A DNA stretch of 24,971 bases from a bacterium (GCA_024275095.1 JAJRZV010000132.1:1-24971), one strand, 5' to 3'; positions 14,681 to 23,855 are shown, numbered from the stretch's first letter. The notes: a model not told the origin generated them from the sequence alone. Translations and numbers: made by a program.

Positions 14681-16587
14681 TACAGTATTGCCTCCTTCCC
14701 CTCAATCCACATTTCATACCAGAGCACAAAATTAAGTAGATACCACAACTTAACACCTTTAGTGGTTTCAAGAAATTCTTGGAGGTACTGTCTATCAAAA
14801 AACTCAGTGCGGCTGGCGAACTCCAACAACTTTCTCCTTCCCACTTCGCCCAATCGACTCTCAAACCATTCGTACACAGGAACACCGAACCCCTGTTTTT
14901 TACGGTATACGATTTCGTGAGGTAAAATATTTTCCACTGCTTTTTTCAAAATGTATTTCAGTTCATCGTTTTTAGTTTTCAAATCTTCGGGAATACCCAT
15001 TACATATTCCACAAAGCGATGATCAAGAAACGGAACCCGTGCCTCAAGAGATACCGCCATACTCATTTTATCTACGCGCATCAAAAGCAGTTCCGGGAGT
15101 CTGAAATTCAAATCGAGATACGTCATCCACAGCAATGGATCTTTCTTCACGCTTCTTGTCCGGCAGAATCTCCTGTAAAATGGCTCTATTGCATCAAAGG
15201 ACGAAATTTCTCCCAGTTCATCCTTTACATCGGTGGATAAAAGATTGCGTTTTTCTGCTTCATAAAAGGCCTCAGCGCCTCCCCAGAAGACAGGTTGTCC
15301 CTCTGTGTTGCGACGCAAAAATTCATAGTAGCCAGAACTTCCTTTACCCAGCATCCGTATTGCACTCAGCAACACACGTTTGAAAAGCCGGGGCACAGGC
15401 AAATTACCCCAGCGCTGAAGCTGAAGCAAAATTTTCCAGCCGGGATAACCCCAGAAAAGCTCGTCGCTCCCCTCTCCAACCTGGCACACAATCACCCCGT
15501 TGTCTCGGGCAAGCTTTGACACGTAGTAAACAGGCACACACACAGGGTCACCGATGGGTTCGTCCTGGTGGTAAACGAGCGACGAGAGAAAGGAAATGAG
15601 GTCGTCTTCACCTATGACAATCTCATGGTGTCGTGCACCGATCATTTGTGCCACCCGCCGCGCGTATTCGAATTCGTTGGCGTACGTTTTGTAGTCTCCC
15701 CTGTAACCTATGGAAAATGTACATACCGGTTCTCCACGAGAATGCTTTGAAAAGAGCACCGCGTTTGTACTTGAATCTATTCCTCCTGAAAGAAACACAC
15801 CAACAGGCACATCACTCACCATGCGATAGCGCACAGCCTCTTCAAGCCGTGCCAGCAGTTCTGCAGAAATATCTTCCTCACTACCGGAAATACTTTCCGC
15901 GTTCTCAATTGGGTCCCAGTATCTATGTTCTTGAACGTTACCTCTTTCATCCACCTTGAGCCATGTAGCTGGCGGCAGTTTGTATATACCTTTGAATAAT
16001 GTTTTAGGAGCCGGAGACGTAAGGAAAGACATATAATGATAGAAGGCTTCAATATCCACCGCCCTTTCTACCCGGGGGTGCTGCAACAATGCCTTTATCT
16101 CACTGGCGAAAAGAATGCTTGAAGAACTGAGGGTGTAATATAAAGGCTTAATCCCTATTCGATCCCTCACAAGGTAAAGTTCCCTTTTTCTTGCGTCCCA
16201 CAATGCAAATGCGAACATCCCTCTGAACCTGTGGATACACTCAATCCCCCATTCCCGATACGCGTAAAGGATAACTTCTGTATCCGAACGGGTGCGAAAA
16301 TGGTGCATGTCCTTGAGCTCATCTCTCAATTCTGCAAAATTGTAAATTTCGCCGTTGTAAACCACCCATATCTCACCGGAATCATCACTCATGGGCTGTG
16401 AAGCTGCCTCGCTCAGGTCAATGATGGAAAGCCTCCTGTGCCCGAGACCCACCGACCCGTCATCAGCAATCCAGGTACCGCCCGCGTCTGGACCACGGTG
16501 GGTCATTACATTGATCATGCGCTCGATCAGAAGCCTGTCCACCTCCTTCTTCTTGCCGAAACAAAAGCATCCTGCAATTCCACACAT
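14680..16587 (-). CDS. asnB: asparagine synthase (glutamine-hydrolysing) family amidotransferase
   Basis: The N-terminal class II glutaminase begins directly with MCGIAG, giving the catalytic Cys2 after Met removal, and has RGPDAGG, RRLSIIDLS and YNGEIYNF. The synthetase half has the ATP-pyrophosphatase loop SGGIDSS (267-273) and later EGSDELFWGY and EARVPFLDHRFVEY. The 635 residues are typical. Classical AsnB makes asparagine from aspartate, but copies inside glycan clusters often amidate uronic acids or other carboxylates, which would fit the lyase-type protein nearby. GGAGG precedes the ATG; a TATAAT lies at 16624-16619. It is cotranscribed with the glycosyltransferase. Assignment to free asparagine synthesis versus glycan amidation is not decidable here. 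Confidence 0.9.
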   Translation of the reverse strand: MCGIAGCFCFGKKKEVDRLLIERMINVMTHRGPDAGGTWIADDGSVGLGHRRLSIIDLSEAASQPMSDDSGEIWVVYNGEIYNFAELRDELKDMHHFRTRSDTEVILYAYREWGIECIHRFRGMFAFALWDARKRELYLVRDRIGIKPLYYTLSSSSILFASEIKALLQHPRVERAVDIEAFYHYMSFLTSPAPKTLFKGIYKLPPATWLKVDERGNVQEHRYWDPIENAESISGSEEDISAELLARLEEAVRYRMVSDVPVGVFLSGGIDSSTNAVLFSKHSRGEPVCTFSIGYRGDYKTYANEFEYARRVAQMIGARHHEIVIGEDDLISFLSSLVYHQDEPIGDPVCVPVYYVSKLARDNGVIVCQVGEGSDELFWGYPGWKILLQLQRWGNLPVPRLFKRVLLSAIRMLGKGSSGYYEFLRRNTEGQPVFWGGAEAFYEAEKRNLLSTDVKDELGEISSFDAIEPFYRRFCRTRSVKKDPLLWMTYLDLNFRLPELLLMRVDKMSMAVSLEARVPFLDHRFVEYVMGIPEDLKTKNDELKYILKKAVENILPHEIVYRKKQGFGVPVYEWFESRLGEVGRRKLLEFASRTEFFDRQYLQEFLETTKGVKLWYLLNFVLWYEMWIEGKEAIL

Positions 16588-16618
16588 AAAAGAATCCTCC
16601 AGCTGCGTTCTTTTGAGT

Positions 16619-16624
16619 ATTATA
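16619..16624 (-). promoter_or_regulatory. -10 box of the asnB-glycosyltransferase operon
   Basis: Perfect TATAAT read leftward, giving a start near 16612 and a leader of about 25 bases that contains the GGAGG site. No good -35 hexamer is seen at 16-18 bases. The rest of the 211-bp divergent gap (16588-16798) is AT-rich and shows only the opposing promoter at 16762-16790. Confidence 0.4.
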
Positions 16625-16761
16625 CCCTCACAAATTTTATTCTTTCGCTACAAAACAAACATGCATCGTTCAAATTTACAAATTTTTACAATTCATTACC
16701 TGTTTGAATCAAAAGGTGTAAACCCTGTTAACTTCTAAATGGATCTGGAGCATGGCGTGTC

Positions 16762-16790
16762 TTGAAAAAATTTTCATCCGCTGATAGTGT
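16762..16790 (+). promoter_or_regulatory. candidate promoter abutting the third methyltransferase
   Basis: TTGAAA (16762-16767), 17-base spacer, weak -10 TAGTGT (16785-16790), then eight bases to ATG 16799. As with the other plus-strand methyltransferase there is no Shine-Dalgarno, and the start codon lies at the expected transcription start. Confidence 0.35.
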
Positions 16791-16798
16791 AACTCTCC

Positions 16799-17641
16799 AT
16801 GCCTGCAGAAGAACCCAAAAAAGCTTCAAGAACGCGGCAAGAAAAGTATGGGGCACACACCGGCATGATTCACTCGCTCCTTCTCTCAAGCCGGGGCACG
16901 AAGGAATTTTTCGAGGCAGTATTGCAGAAAAGGTCGCAAACAGAACTTAACTGGTTATTTGGAATCATCGACTTCAACTCGTTTTCAGGAAAACGAGTTC
17001 TTGAAGTAGGTTTTGGGGCAGGATATGATGCCTATGCTTTCTGCAAGCATGGTGCTCATTATTTCGGCGTGGACATCGCCTTTGAAAACGCCATCAGGTG
17101 TATAAAACACTTGTCTTACTACAACTTAACCCCTCAGGTGATCCAGGGAGATGCTGAAAACATCCCGTTTAAAAACTCAACGTTTGATTATTACTTCAGC
17201 TTTGGTGTCCTGCATCACACGCCGGATTTCGAAAAGGCCCTGCATGAAGCAGCAAGGGTTCTGAAACCAGGTGCGGGTGGTGTAATTATCGTTTACAACA
17301 GGAATTCCATAATTTACTGGATTAACATCTTTCTGTTGAAATACCTGTTACGAGGCAAATTTTTAAGATCGAGCCTGTCCGATGTGCTGAGTGAAATAGA
17401 ATACACCCACAGCGAATGCAGGCCCCTGGTCAGGGTATATACCAAACGGCAGTTGAGAAAAACATTCGAAAAAACGGAATCAAATATTACGTCTATGAAA
17501 GTGAGAAAGTTACTTAAAGAAGATCTGCCCAGACTAAAAGAATTGGGCACTCTTTTCTATAACCTTATTCCTGAAAAAATCTTTTATTTAATCAGCAGAC
17601 ATGTTGGATGGTATATCATTGTGGAATTTTGCAAAAAATAA
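16799..17641 (+). CDS. class I SAM-dependent methyltransferase (paralogue of 10132-11025)
   Basis: A 280-residue enzyme with motif I VLEVGFGAG (67-75), YFGVDIA, the acidic GDAENIPF step and YFSFGVLHHTPD. Layout and wording match the methyltransferase at 10132-11025 along its length: GKRVLE, IPF/LPF, LGVLHH-type motif, VYNRNSI/VYNKRSI, EY-H, VYTKR/LYTKR, and the terminal VGWYIIVE. The two therefore arose by duplication and diverged. The gene stands alone on the plus strand between divergent asnB and the downstream TrkA-type gene, with no Shine-Dalgarno before its ATG. It probably methylates another position or intermediate of the same glycan. Confidence 0.88.
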   Translation: MPAEEPKKASRTRQEKYGAHTGMIHSLLLSSRGTKEFFEAVLQKRSQTELNWLFGIIDFNSFSGKRVLEVGFGAGYDAYAFCKHGAHYFGVDIAFENAIRCIKHLSYYNLTPQVIQGDAENIPFKNSTFDYYFSFGVLHHTPDFEKALHEAARVLKPGAGGVIIVYNRNSIIYWINIFLLKYLLRGKFLRSSLSDVLSEIEYTHSECRPLVRVYTKRQLRKTFEKTESNITSMKVRKLLKEDLPRLKELGTLFYNLIPEKIFYLISRHVGWYIIVEFCKK

Positions 17642-17773
17642 GTGCATTTAGCTCAAGAGGCAAATAACATGAAATAAATTTGAACTTCAAACGAGTACAA
17701 TCAGCCTCATGCATTAAGTAGCACACAATGTTGTTTTGATTTACAATTTCATCATCATGTTTCAGGAGGCGCA

Positions 17774-19201
17774 ATGAACATTCCCAGACCCAGCATCATC
17801 ATCGTAGGAGCCGGTCAAACAGGACGCGATCTGGCCAACAAACTTGTTCCCGACTGGGACGTGGTTGTGGTGGATGTGGAAGAAACCAAGTTGAAGCTTC
17901 TCCCGGAGTCGAAACACATTACCCGCGTGAAGGGAGACGCCACCAGCCGGCTGGTTTTGAAAAAACTCGAGTTGACAACCGCATCTTACTTCATCATTGC
18001 TACAGGGCGAGACGACGTCAATCTTGAAGTGGCACGTCTTGCACTGGAGCGCGGTACCAGGCGTATTATTGCTGTAAGCATCGATGTCAAGCGTAACGAC
18101 GAGTATCTCAAGCTGGGAGTAGAAGTCGTTAACAGGGCACATGCAGTGGTAGGAATACTTTTTTCCAAAATCGAAAAAGGCAAAGTCGTCGCTTCGGGAA
18201 TTGGTCTCGGCAAGGGAGAAATCATCGAAGTAACCGTTCTGCCCGGGTCAGTCGTTGTTGGCAAACGTCTGTCCGAACTCCGACCCAAGGCATGGCTGGT
18301 AGGAGCAGTTTATCGAAGAGACGAATTCATTGTCCCTCACGGCGACACGAAGATACAGGTGGGTGATAGGATTCTCCTCATCGGAAACCCCGATATCATC
18401 AAAGTCATTGCCGAACTTTTACGTACAGGCTCACCGGAATTCCCGCTCCAATATGGGGCGAGATTACTCACATACATGCCATCGTATGCCCCGGAGGTTT
18501 CTAAGGAGGAGCTGGAATATCTTTTAAAAAACACACGCGCTTATGAAGCGAGAATCGCCGGTTCCAACACCCGTGCTTGCTGGAAACTGGAATCAGATCT
18601 GAAAAATGCGGGATTAAAAATCTCCTACGATCCTCAGATTAAATTCCAGGAAAATCCCCAAGACGTTCTTGATAAAGAAGATGTGGGTCTTGTGATAATG
18701 CCTCCTTTTTCCCTGAGCATACTTGAAATTATCGGTTTGAAAAAAGGTTGGGCGTCCAGGATATTCGATCGCGTAAACATTCCGGTCCTCATTGCAAGAG
18801 GGACTCATCCTTACGAAAAAATCACACTGTTTGCCACAAGTCGAGAAACCCTGAGAAGAGAAGCTGAACTGGCCATAGATCTAGCCCGGCTTTTGGGAAG
18901 TCAGTTAACAATTGCTACGGTTGTACCTCCAGAGTTCAGCGTTGACAGAGAAGTAAAGGTAGAGTCAGAGCACATTCTTTCTGAGGCCCTGCAAATCGCC
19001 CTCATGTACGGTATCAAGATACAGGAAGTATGCCTCGAGGGTAATCCGATTGAAGAGATGGAACAATTTTCCGAAACTCAAAATCTTATCATCATAGGGC
19101 ACAAGAGGGGGGTGTGGAACCACGTCTTTAAACCGGATGTAAGCCTCCACGTGGCGTCAAGGTCTCACTGTTCCTGCATTATTGTTCCTCACGAGGGCTG
19201 A
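17774..19201 (+). CDS. TrkA-N/TrkA-C protein with universal-stress-type C-terminus
   Basis: Cytoplasmic regulatory protein of 475 residues. Residues 1-120 form a TrkA-N (KTN) Rossmann domain with the nucleotide loop GAGQTG (12-17) and acidic VVDVEE after strand 2, predicted to bind NAD(H) or a nucleotide. Residues about 140-225 look like TrkA-C (VLPGSVVVGKRLSEL, VGDRILLIG). From about 225 two alpha/beta segments follow; the last (PYEKITLFATS to SHCSCIIVP) resembles a universal stress protein domain. AGGAGG lies at 17764-17769. Two bases after its stop comes the antiporter start, so it probably gates that transporter in response to nucleotides. KTN domains usually pair with K+ channels or antiporters; the USP-type fusion is less common. 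Confidence 0.85.
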   Translation: MNIPRPSIIIVGAGQTGRDLANKLVPDWDVVVVDVEETKLKLLPESKHITRVKGDATSRLVLKKLELTTASYFIIATGRDDVNLEVARLALERGTRRIIAVSIDVKRNDEYLKLGVEVVNRAHAVVGILFSKIEKGKVVASGIGLGKGEIIEVTVLPGSVVVGKRLSELRPKAWLVGAVYRRDEFIVPHGDTKIQVGDRILLIGNPDIIKVIAELLRTGSPEFPLQYGARLLTYMPSYAPEVSKEELEYLLKNTRAYEARIAGSNTRACWKLESDLKNAGLKISYDPQIKFQENPQDVLDKEDVGLVIMPPFSLSILEIIGLKKGWASRIFDRVNIPVLIARGTHPYEKITLFATSRETLRREAELAIDLARLLGSQLTIATVVPPEFSVDREVKVESEHILSEALQIALMYGIKIQEVCLEGNPIEEMEQFSETQNLIIIGHKRGVWNHVFKPDVSLHVASRSHCSCIIVPHEG

Positions 19202-19203
19202 GT

Positions 19204-20355
19204 TTGAACCATTCCGAGGCCCTACCCCTGATCGCAACCGCGGTGGGAGCATTTATTACACCGCTCATATCAAACAGGTTAGGACTGCCAGCACCTGTAG
19301 GAGAAATGATTTACGGTGTAATTCTCGGACAATTCATATGGTTCACCGAAGGAACCCTGCTGAAATTTTTGGCCGAAATAGGCTTTTTAATCCTCCTTTT
19401 TATCGCAGGATCAGAAGTACAGATGGAAATAATAGAGAAACCCCTATGGCCGGTAATTTTCAGCCCTTTTGTGGCCGTGGGCATCCCGTTCATGCTTGTT
19501 TCACTGTTCAACATATCCCTATTTGTAGCACTTTCTGCAGCAGCAATTTCCGTGGGCATGGTTCACGTGTTCACGCGGAGCATGCAACAGCATCCTGATC
19601 CTCATTTTCCCCATCTCATGGTATGGGCCTCTATCGGGGAAGTGCTCACACTTCTTCTCCTGGCGATCATACCCCATCTGATGATGAATCAGCCGGCGCT
19701 GGTTTCGCTAAAAAAAATCCTGGAAATTGCCGGTGTATTCCTTGGAGCATATTTGTTTTTTATAGGTATCAAAACATACACCTGGTGGTTCCCTCACGAT
19801 ATATCACGCATGCTTTCTGAAGCAGACCCTTCAGAGCTGGGTATACGCGCAGCATTCGCTGCCACGTTCGTTATGGCGGGGTTGTGTCTGCTTCTTGAAA
19901 TAGAACCAATCATCGGTGCATTTCTCACAGGCATGATTTTTTCGCTGGTATTCAAAAAGCGCGAAATACTCACCTACAAAATCAACGCCATGGCCAACGG
20001 TTTTTTCATCCCCATATTTTTCATCCACGTGGGCGCTTCATTTAACATTGCCCACGTTTTCAAGGTGCGGGAATCGATACTACTCCTGGTATTACTCTTC
20101 TTCATATCCTTTGTGGCGAAACTGATCGCAATGCTCTCTTTTACGGCACTTCGAATGCGCCTGAGAAAAATTGTATCTTATGTGTTTGTTGTCTCAGCTC
20201 CTTTGAGCCTCATTGTAGCGATAGCCAGTGTGGGAGCAGAAAAAGGCCTTGTCAATGAAACAGAAGCTTCTATTCTTATCGCGTATGCTCTTATCAGTGC
20301 CGTAGTGTTTCCTGCTGCCGGCAAAACGCTCATGAAAAATTCAAAAGAAGAGTAG
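19204..20355 (+). CDS. CPA2 family cation/proton antiporter
   Basis: Membrane protein of 383 residues with about 11-12 spans. Family marks are LGLPAPVGEMIYGVILG in TM2 and LAEIGFLILLFIAGSE in the next span. Where most CPA2 proteins carry Asn-Asp or Asp-Asp in the ion-binding helix, this one reads WASIGEVLTLLLL, leaving Glu146 as the only carboxylate. It lacks an attached C-terminal TrkA domain; that function is supplied by the gene upstream. The start is TTG 19204 with GAGG just before it, two bases after the TrkA-type stop. Likely K+ or Na+ exchange for H+, contributing to pH and osmotic control. Direction and ion are not deducible. Confidence 0.87.
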   Translation: MNHSEALPLIATAVGAFITPLISNRLGLPAPVGEMIYGVILGQFIWFTEGTLLKFLAEIGFLILLFIAGSEVQMEIIEKPLWPVIFSPFVAVGIPFMLVSLFNISLFVALSAAAISVGMVHVFTRSMQQHPDPHFPHLMVWASIGEVLTLLLLAIIPHLMMNQPALVSLKKILEIAGVFLGAYLFFIGIKTYTWWFPHDISRMLSEADPSELGIRAAFAATFVMAGLCLLLEIEPIIGAFLTGMIFSLVFKKREILTYKINAMANGFFIPIFFIHVGASFNIAHVFKVRESILLLVLLFFISFVAKLIAMLSFTALRMRLRKIVSYVFVVSAPLSLIVAIASVGAEKGLVNETEASILIAYALISAVVFPAAGKTLMKNSKEE

Positions 20356-20381
20356 TTCAGGCTTTCACCCAACAACGTGTA

Positions 20382-20780
20382 TCACTCTACTTCCAGCTGG
20401 GCCACAAGAGAGACCACGAGTTCTTCTACCTTATCACGGGTGCGCCTGTAAGCTTCTATATCTCTCTCAAAAGGGTCTGGTACAGGCCTTGTGATTATCT
20501 TTTTACCTGGTAAATTGTGCAAGTTGATATTGTTGTCAAGAAACACGATCAGATCGAACGGAGCCTCATGAAGAACCTCGTCAATGTGTTTGGGACGCTG
20601 TGAAGAGACATCTATCCCTTTTTCAGCCATAACCTTAACGGTTTTGGAAGTTACTCGATTAAGGGGCATAATTCCGGCACTGAAAACCTCTATTTTCCCT
20701 TCGCCGTACTTGCGAGCAAAACCTTCCGCCATCTGACTTCTACAGGCATTTCCAATGCACACGAACAGCAACTTCAACAT
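20382..20780 (-). CDS. low-molecular-weight protein tyrosine phosphatase / arsenate reductase family
   Basis: A 132-residue single-domain protein with the phosphatase loop CIGNACRS (CX5RS, Cys8) and the general-acid Asp in VPDPFE. It fits the thioredoxin-coupled ArsC-like branch and the tyrosine phosphatases equally well. Arsenate reductases of this fold use extra cysteines in a flexible segment; here only Cys8 and Cys13 are present, so classical ArsC chemistry is doubtful. AGGAGAG lies before the ATG, 12 bp after the bamA stop, making it the third gene of a lolD-bamA operon. No ars genes are nearby. It ends 26 bp from the convergent antiporter gene. Confidence 0.82.
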   Translation of the reverse strand: MLKLLFVCIGNACRSQMAEGFARKYGEGKIEVFSAGIMPLNRVTSKTVKVMAEKGIDVSSQRPKHIDEVLHEAPFDLIVFLDNNINLHNLPGKKIITRPVPDPFERDIEAYRRTRDKVEELVVSLVAQLEVE

Positions 20781-20792
20781 TTCTGTCTCTCC

Positions 20793-21290
20793 TTAGAAGA
20801 ATGTACCAATTGAAAATTCAAACACCACAGACCGCTCCCCGGGTTTCTTCTTGATGGGAAATCCCCACTCGAACCGGAAGGGAGCAATGGGAGTAAACCA
20901 GCGGAACCCAACACCCCAGCCCATCCTCATCCTGGTAAGGTCAAGTGGTTCATCTTCAGCATAAGCTCGACCTGCATCAAAAAAAATAACACCTTTTATC
21001 CCGGCCTGCTCGAAAATAGGGAACAGCAGTTCTGTATTAATAATAAAGGCCTTGTTGCCTCCGTAAACAACGTCACGGGTATAGGAATAGGGTTCATCAG
21101 AAAGCTCAAGAACTCTGGTGGTGGGACTGAGTGAATTATAGTCGTATCCTCGCACAGTATAAATGCCTCCCACGAAAAAGCGTTCGGAAAATGGCATGCG
21201 TCCCCCGTTGAGCTCATAACCGGCTCTCAATTTGGCACCGAGCATAAACACGAGTTTCCACACTGGATTAAAGTACATCTGATGCCCCAC
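20793..21290 (-). pseudogene. bamA: BamA C-terminal barrel fragment (frameshifted part)
   Basis: The C-terminal part of BamA, separated from the main frame by a single-base shift. It contains the barrel-lumen loop VRGYDYNSLSP, RMGWGVGFRWFTPI and the terminal beta-strand ending GTFF, with the C-terminal Phe typical of outer-membrane barrels. Coding similarity extends upstream of ATG 21290 to about 21337 (FAGTYLGGDFDFVKTT in this frame), showing the ATG is not a true start. With one base restored the joined protein would be 761 residues, a normal BamA size. Confidence 0.85.
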
Positions 21291-21298
21291 AGTCGTTT

Positions 21299-23077
21299 TT
21301 ACAAAATCAAAATCACCGCCAAGGTATGTTCCTGCAAAGTGGTAGAGATAATCGTGTACTGACCTTTTTTGGGGTCAAAGGGATGGTCCCTTGTATCACG
21401 GACCAACTCGAGCGACATACTGCTCGTCCATCCACCCTCAAAAAGCGAGGAAAGACCGCTTCCGCTGATGTCAGTAATCCCCACTTTCTCCAGCTTGTAA
21501 GAGATGTAAAAACGTGTGAAATCCGTGATAAGGCGCCCCACGCGAATGACACCGCCGTACGCACGCCTGGTAAAATCAATGTAATTCTGGTCCTGTGCGT
21601 ACATGTCCAGTCCAAAAGACCAATCCGTGTCCAGAAAGTAATTATCCAGAAAAGAAAGGGCGGCATTTTTGCGTCGTGAAGATATCTCAAAATTCATTCT
21701 TACACGCTGGCCGTATCCCATGAAATTCCCAAAAGATGCCTGAAAGGTGCCGATGAAACTTTCGAAAGAACTGAAACCAACTCCTGCTGTCAGTGTACCT
21801 GTGCGTCCTTCTTTAACATCCACAACCAGATTCATCCGCCGTTCACCCTGGGGTCTCGTCTTGATTTTCACCTCTTCAAAAAAACCTGTAGCCATGAGCC
21901 TCTGGCGCGAAAACGCTAGCAAACTCGCATTGTAAAGGTCACCCTCTCCCAGCCTTATCTCTCTGCGAATAACTTTATCACGTGTTTTTGTGTTGCCGGT
22001 GATATCAATTCGATTGATGTAAACAAGTTCACCTGTCTCAATGCGAAAGGTGATATCCACTGTCTTGTTTACGTCGTCAGGACGTATAATTGGCTCCACA
22101 TTACAATACGCATATCCAATATCTTCATACTTGCGCGTGAGGGTCAGTATATCCATTCCCACTTTGGAACGGCTGAACGGTTCACCTTCCTTTGTCTTCA
22201 ATGATTTAATAATTTCAGACCGGCTGAAAATCACATTGTTTTCAACGTCTATTTTTCCAATATAATATTTATCTCCTTCTTCCACAGGAATGGAAATGTA
22301 AATATACTTTTTATCACGGGAGACCTCTACAACAGGCTGGCCCACGGACACACGCAAAAAACCTTTGTCCATATAATAAAACCGAATACGATCCAGATCT
22401 TCAGACAGCTTGTCCACTTCGTATTTTCCCGAGCGGGTGAGAAAGGAAAGAGGCCACCATTCCCTCGTCTGCATAATTCTTTTTATCTCCTCATCAGGAA
22501 TCTGAACATTCCCGGATATAAATATTCGCTTTACACGCACAGGGCTTCCTTCTTTTACGTCGTAAATCACTTCCACGGCATTCTTACCACTATCCTTAAC
22601 CACAGGGTTCACTTCTGCCAGGAAATATCCCTTCTCCTCGTATGCCCGCCGAATAGTCTTTACATCTTTATCAAGGCGTGACTTGTCGAAGAAACGTCCT
22701 TTCTTCAGCTGTAAATCTTTTTCTATATCTTCCTTTTTGACCTTCTTCATGCCCCGAAATTTCACATCCCTCACGTATTTCTTCTCTTTCAACCGATAAA
22801 TAAGAACTACGCCTCCTGTGACAGGTTTCGTATACACGCGTATGTTTTCAAAATATCCCAGATTGTAAAGGGACTTTATATCATTACGCACAGCATCTTT
22901 ATCGAGAATGTCCCCTTCTCTTATAGATATGTACTCTCTTACGAGTTCAGAAGAAATTCGATAAAGTCCTTCTATGATGATCTCTTCGACTTTCTGTTTC
23001 GAAACATCAGCAGCATGGGACGCTACAGAGAACAACACCAGTACCATCAGGATTAATCCTCGGAAAAACTTCAGCAC
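21299..23077 (-). pseudogene. bamA: BamA outer-membrane assembly protein, N-terminal part (frameshifted)
   Basis: BamA inserts beta-barrel proteins into the outer membrane. The product begins with a signal peptide (residues about 1-22, ending SHAA), followed by five POTRA repeats to about residue 425 (for example VEEIIIEGLYRIS, RDVKFRGMKKVKKEDI, VKRIFISGNVQIPDEEI, IGKIDVENNVIFSRSEI, INRIDITGNTKTRDKVI) and then barrel strands. The frame reaches DTRDHPFDPKKGQYTIISTT and then goes out of register within a few codons, stopping at 21299; barrel coding continues in another frame. The shift maps to the AAA at 21336-21338. The start is GTG 23077, five bases after the lolD stop. As bamA is essential, a sequencing or assembly error is the simplest explanation. 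Confidence 0.9.
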
Positions 23078-23082
23078 GGTTG

Positions 23083-23772
23083 CTATCCTGCAGAGTGTTC
23101 CATCTTATAAAGAAGTCCGTTTTCCATTTTAAACGTTTTACCCGCTTTAAGCGCCAGGGCTTCATTGTGTGTTACCACGAGTAACGATGCCCTGTATTCC
23201 CTTACGGCTCGGAGAAAAAGGTCGAATACCAGTTTCTGCGTTTCTGTGTCCAGATTACCTGTGGGCTCGTCCGCGAGCACAAGAGCAGGATTGTTCACCA
23301 GAGCTCTGGCTATAGCCACGCGCTGCTGTTCGCCTCCCGATAGTTCGCCTGGCTTGTGTTCCAGTCTCTCTCCCAGCCCAAGATATTCCAGAAGTTCACC
23401 TGCGCGTACAAAAGCCTCCTTACGGGAAACGCCGGCAATAAGTGCAGGCATGGCCACATTCTCCAACGCTGTAAATTCAGGCATAAGGTAGTGAAACTGA
23501 AAAACGAAACCGATGTGACGATTCCGAAATTCATCGAGTTCACACTCGTTCATAGCAGTGATATCCTCTCCCCTGAAAAGAATCCTTCCCCGAGTGGGAC
23601 GATCGATGGCACCAACAATCTGAAGTAATGTGGTCTTACCCACGCCTGAGACGCCCACGATACTGACCGTCTCCCCTTCTTCCATGGAGAAATCAATCCC
23701 TTTCAGTACCTTTAACGTTCGGTTCCTTATGCAAAATTCTTTTTCCAATCCTATAACCTTTAACAAGCTCAA
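23083..23772 (-). CDS. lolD: lipoprotein-release ABC transporter ATPase LolD
   Basis: ATPase subunit that powers lipoprotein extraction from the inner membrane together with LolC/LolE. From TTG 23772 it has 229 residues. Walker A is GVSGVGKTT, the Q-loop lies in GFVFQFHYLMPEFTALENV, the signature is LSGGEQQRVAIARAL, Walker B is LVLADEPTGNLD, and the switch His is in VVTHNEA. The Q-loop wording and Tyr-Leu-Met-Pro segment are typical of the LolD/MacB group. The TTG is chosen because AGGAGG lies seven bases upstream; the open frame extends to 23832 without conserved content. Its permease partner lolC is not adjacent: a divergent transporter gene occupies that place. A related function in the same family (MacB, FtsE) is less likely next to bamA. 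Confidence 0.87.
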   Translation of the reverse strand: MSLLKVIGLEKEFCIRNRTLKVLKGIDFSMEEGETVSIVGVSGVGKTTLLQIVGAIDRPTRGRILFRGEDITAMNECELDEFRNRHIGFVFQFHYLMPEFTALENVAMPALIAGVSRKEAFVRAGELLEYLGLGERLEHKPGELSGGEQQRVAIARALVNNPALVLADEPTGNLDTETQKLVFDLFLRAVREYRASLLVVTHNEALALKAGKTFKMENGLLYKMEHSAG

Positions 23773-23855
23773 AGGGAAACCTCCTGTTGAAGGTTGCCCG
23801 TTGAAGTTACATCCAACTGGCTCGAAATTCAAGGCTACATGTTACCAATCTCACC

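Noticed and set aside
23773-23832. 20-codon upstream extension of lolD
   Set aside because: The ideal AGGAGG before TTG 23772 and the usual family length favour the shorter form.
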